Source: CAZFQG01 sp964520785 (GTDB lineage: Bacteria > Planctomycetota > Planctomycetia > Pirellulales > Thermoguttaceae). Taken from it: a DNA stretch of 8,010 nt. Numbering within the stretch: position 1 is the stretch's first letter; the number at the start of each line of letters is the position of its first letter. The DNA lies in assembly GCA_964520785.1 (NCBI GenBank), contig CAZFQG010000242.1:1-8010 (forward strand). The letters are read 5' to 3'. The notes under the pieces were generated by a model. The model ran no database searches, was not told the origin of the DNA, and was given only the letters and a program-made list of their open reading frames with translations. Both the position numbers and the translations under genes were made by a program. Below, piece by piece: positions 6,063-8,010 of this stretch.

Positions 6063-7136
6063 ATGTCTCCGCCTACCGCTGAACCCTCACCGATGCCCCA
6101 GGGTGTCTCTCCGACAAAGGAGGCATGGCGGCGACTGAAGAAGAGTACCGCGGCGATGCTCTCGCTAAGGTTCCTCATTGCGCTGGTGTTGCTTTCGATT
6201 CTTACCCCACTATTGCCGCTTCAGCCTCCCCGCCTGGTTGAGACCAAACGGCAATACGAGTCCCCCGTCTTCTTCCCGGTGTTCGTCGATACGTTCCCTT
6301 CGGACGACGGAGAGGAATCGCGACGGACGCTTGCCGAAGGCTTCGGCGGGTTAGACCCTTTCAGCCATGCCCTCCTACAAGCGAGGATCGCAATCTTCGG
6401 AAAATGGCAAGTCAACTCGTTGGGGGGCACGGACAAGCTGGGCCGAGACCTCCTTTCACGGTTGTTTTGGGGATCACGCATTTCGCTGGCCGTCGGCCTG
6501 ATCGCCACGCTCGTCTCGCTGGTAATCGGCGTCTCTTACGGCGCGATCGCGGGATACAAAGGGGGGCGGACCGACAATCTCATGATGCGGCTGGTGGACG
6601 TGGGGTATTCGATCCCGTTCATCTTCGTCGTCATATTCCTTTTGACGATCCTCGGCACCGAGGGGATCAAGGAGCCGCTTGAAGCGTTCGGAATCAACCG
6701 GATCGTCATTTTCTTCCTCGTCGTCGGCGCTATCTACTGGTTGACGATGGCCCGGGTAGTGCGAGGGCAGGTCATTTCATTGAAGAACGAGCCATTCGTG
6801 GAGGCGGCCCGCGCGATCGGCGCGTCGCAAACTCGGATCATTTTTCTGCACCTGGTGCCGAATCTGATGAGCGTGGTCATCGTCTACCTTACGATGACCA
6901 TTCCGCGGGTAATGCTCTTCGAGGCGTTTCTGTCATTCCTGGGGCTCGGGGTGGAGCCGCCGGACGTTTCATGGGGCCTACTCGCGAACGAGGGTGTCAA
7001 GGTGATTACGCCGGTACGGATCTACTGGTGGTTGGTCCTTTTCCCCGGAATGGCGCTGGGATTGACGCTCCTTGCGCTCAATTTTCTGGGTGACGGTCTG
7101 AGGGATGCGTTGGATCCGAAAATGAAGAACCAGTAG
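6063..7136 (+). CDS. ABC transporter permease, OppC/DppC type
   Basis: This is an inner-membrane permease of the peptide/nickel family, one half of the channel through which a binding-protein-dependent importer moves oligopeptides or similar solutes using ATP. It has 357 residues; typical OppC proteins have about 300. Residues 36-52 form the first helix. A loop at about 53-118 is longer than usual. GTDKLGRDLLSRLFWGSRIS (122-141) is the standard entry to the transport domain, and EAARAIGASQTRIIFLHLVP (247-266) is the EAA loop that contacts the ATPase. The ending LNFLGDGLRDALDPK is typical of OppC. The frame is open back to an ATG at 5970, but that lies inside the GH99-like gene and adds 31 Arg-rich residues, so ATG 6063 is preferred. 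AGAAGGAA lies upstream, but its spacing of about 15 bases is long. No partner permease, ATPase or binding protein is in the window. The substrate cannot be told. Confidence 0.9.
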   Translation: MSPPTAEPSPMPQGVSPTKEAWRRLKKSTAAMLSLRFLIALVLLSILTPLLPLQPPRLVETKRQYESPVFFPVFVDTFPSDDGEESRRTLAEGFGGLDPFSHALLQARIAIFGKWQVNSLGGTDKLGRDLLSRLFWGSRISLAVGLIATLVSLVIGVSYGAIAGYKGGRTDNLMMRLVDVGYSIPFIFVVIFLLTILGTEGIKEPLEAFGINRIVIFFLVVGAIYWLTMARVVRGQVISLKNEPFVEAARAIGASQTRIIFLHLVPNLMSVVIVYLTMTIPRVMLFEAFLSFLGLGVEPPDVSWGLLANEGVKVITPVRIYWWLVLFPGMALGLTLLALNFLGDGLRDALDPKMKNQ

Positions 7137-7146
7137 GAGCCGCGCG

Positions 7147-7167
7147 GCGCGCGAAAACTTTGCGCGT
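7147..7167 (+). promoter_or_regulatory. Hairpin between the permease and xseA
   Basis: CGCGCGAA (7148-7155) pairs with TTTGCGCG (7159-7166) around a three-base loop, with one G-U pair inside and another possible at the base. No T run follows, so termination is unlikely. It sits in a 56-base gap between genes on the same strand and may be a processing or stability element, or chance in GC-rich DNA. Confidence 0.3.
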
Positions 7168-7192
7168 CTCGTACCTTCACGAAGGGAAACTC

Positions 7193-8010
7193 ATGGAAGA
7201 ACAGATCGTTTTGACCGTTTCGCGGCTGACCGCGGGAATCCAGGGATTGCTGGAAACCGCCTTTCCCGACGTTTGGGTTTCCGGAGAGATCTCCGATCTG
7301 GCGCGGCCCCGCTCGGGGCACGTCTATTTTTCTCTTAAAGACGACGCGGCGCAAATTCGGGGCGTCGTCTGGCGTTCGGCCGCGGCGGCGCTGCGGTTCG
7401 AACTCGAAGACGGCCAGGAAGTAGTCTGCAACGGAGGCCTGGACGTTTATGCCCCTCGGGGCACCTACCAACTAATCGTACGGCGGATCGAACCGCTGGG
7501 GTTGGGAGTGCTCGAAGCCGCGCTGCGGAAGCTCCAGGAAAAACTGGCGAAGGAGGGGCTTTTCGACGCGAGGCACAAAAAACCGCTCCCCGAGACGATC
7601 ACCCGGATCGCGGTCATCACCAGTCCGACCGGGGCGGCGATTCGCGACTTCTTGCAGGTGCTTACCCGCCGCGGGGGCGGCGTGGACGTGCTGATCGTTC
7701 CGACGCTGGTCCAGGGAGAAGGGGCGGCGCTGCAAATGGCGCGCGGAATCGCCATGGTCAACATGCTGGCCGACCCACCCGACTGCATCGTGTTGACGCG
7801 CGGGGGAGGCAGCATGGAGGACCTGTGGGCTTTCAACGAAGAACCGCTGGTCCGCGCGGTCTTCGCGTCGCGGATACCGGTCGTTTCGGCGGTGGGACAC
7901 GAAATCGACGTCACCCTGAGTGACCTGGCCGCGGACGTCCGCGCGGCGACCCCCAGCGAGGCGGCCGAATTGACCGTCGCGTCGGCCGACGAGTCTCTTG
8001 CCGCCATGGG
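7193..8010 (+). CDS. xseA: Exodeoxyribonuclease VII large subunit, C-terminus cut by window end
   Basis: This is the large, catalytic subunit of exonuclease VII, which with small subunits (XseB) degrades single-stranded DNA from both ends in repair and recombination. The frame runs open from ATG 7193 to the edge, giving 272 residues of a family usually about 400-450 long. Residues 1-100 form the N-terminal OB-fold domain that binds single-stranded DNA, including VWVSGEISDLARPRSGHVYF (27-46). The nuclease domain follows with FDARHKKPLP (124-133), IAVITSPTGAAIRDFLQVLT (139-158), RGGGSMEDLWAFNEE (203-217) and VVSAVGHEIDVTLSDLAADV (230-249), all highly typical. GAAGGGA at 7181-7187 sits at good spacing before the ATG. 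It starts 56 bases after the permease and may be transcribed with it. The partner xseB often follows directly but would be outside the window. Identification is secure. Confidence 0.96.
   Translation, partial: MEEQIVLTVSRLTAGIQGLLETAFPDVWVSGEISDLARPRSGHVYFSLKDDAAQIRGVVWRSAAAALRFELEDGQEVVCNGGLDVYAPRGTYQLIVRRIEPLGLGVLEAALRKLQEKLAKEGLFDARHKKPLPETITRIAVITSPTGAAIRDFLQVLTRRGGGVDVLIVPTLVQGEGAALQMARGIAMVNMLADPPDCIVLTRGGGSMEDLWAFNEEPLVRAVFASRIPVVSAVGHEIDVTLSDLAADVRAATPSEAAELTVASADESLAAM

Noticed and set aside
4805..6178. 457-codon open frame on the minus strand opposite the GH99-like gene
   Set aside because: No family resemblance and an Arg-rich composition. It overlaps both the GH99-like and permease genes, which have clear motifs.
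1..8010. Defence system, CRISPR array, prophage or transposon
   Set aside because: No repeats with regular spacing, no Cas, nuclease-toxin, integrase or transposase motifs. xseA is a housekeeping repair gene here.

Overview
The window reads as ordinary chromosomal DNA from a GC-rich Gram-negative bacterium. The best guess is a member of the PVC group, probably Planctomycetota. The reasons are a pyrophosphatase pump with a large central insertion, a secreted DUF4091/GH123-type protein, a secreted GH99/WbsX-like protein, and the absence of a Shine-Dalgarno sequence before at least one gene. This assignment is inference, because no rRNA or other marker gene is present. No CRISPR array, transposase, integrase, phage gene, tRNA or rRNA is visible.

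Layout. Positions 1-1872 (+) hold the C-terminal three quarters of a membrane-bound pyrophosphate-energised ion pump (hppA), cut by the window edge, with a good intrinsic terminator at 1906-1942. The first ~60 bases match the family's catalytic motif poorly and contain an in-frame stop. Positions 2011-3729 (-) encode a secreted GH123/DUF4091-type protein with a plausible promoter at 3789-3818. Positions 3832-4452 (-) are a full-length MarC-family membrane protein frame broken by one TAG codon. Positions 4453-4825 are a divergent intergenic region whose right part has a sigma70-like promoter bracketed by a 10-bp inverted repeat. Positions 4826-6040 (+) encode a secreted GH99/WbsX-like protein. 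It is followed after short gaps by an OppC/DppC-type ABC permease (6063-7136) and by the start of xseA, the exonuclease VII large subunit (7193 to the window end).

How the genes relate. The three + strand genes from 4826 are closely spaced and could be co-transcribed, but they have no common pathway. The two secreted carbohydrate-active proteins (GH123-type and GH99-like) suggest glycan use, but they lie on opposite strands and no polysaccharide-utilisation regulators or TonB transporters are present. hppA, the permease and xseA are general cellular functions.

I did not find a convincing undescribed system. The items most worth checking are the amber codon in marC, the damaged 5' end of hppA, the extra hydrophilic segment in the pump, and the bracketed promoter at 4692-4779.
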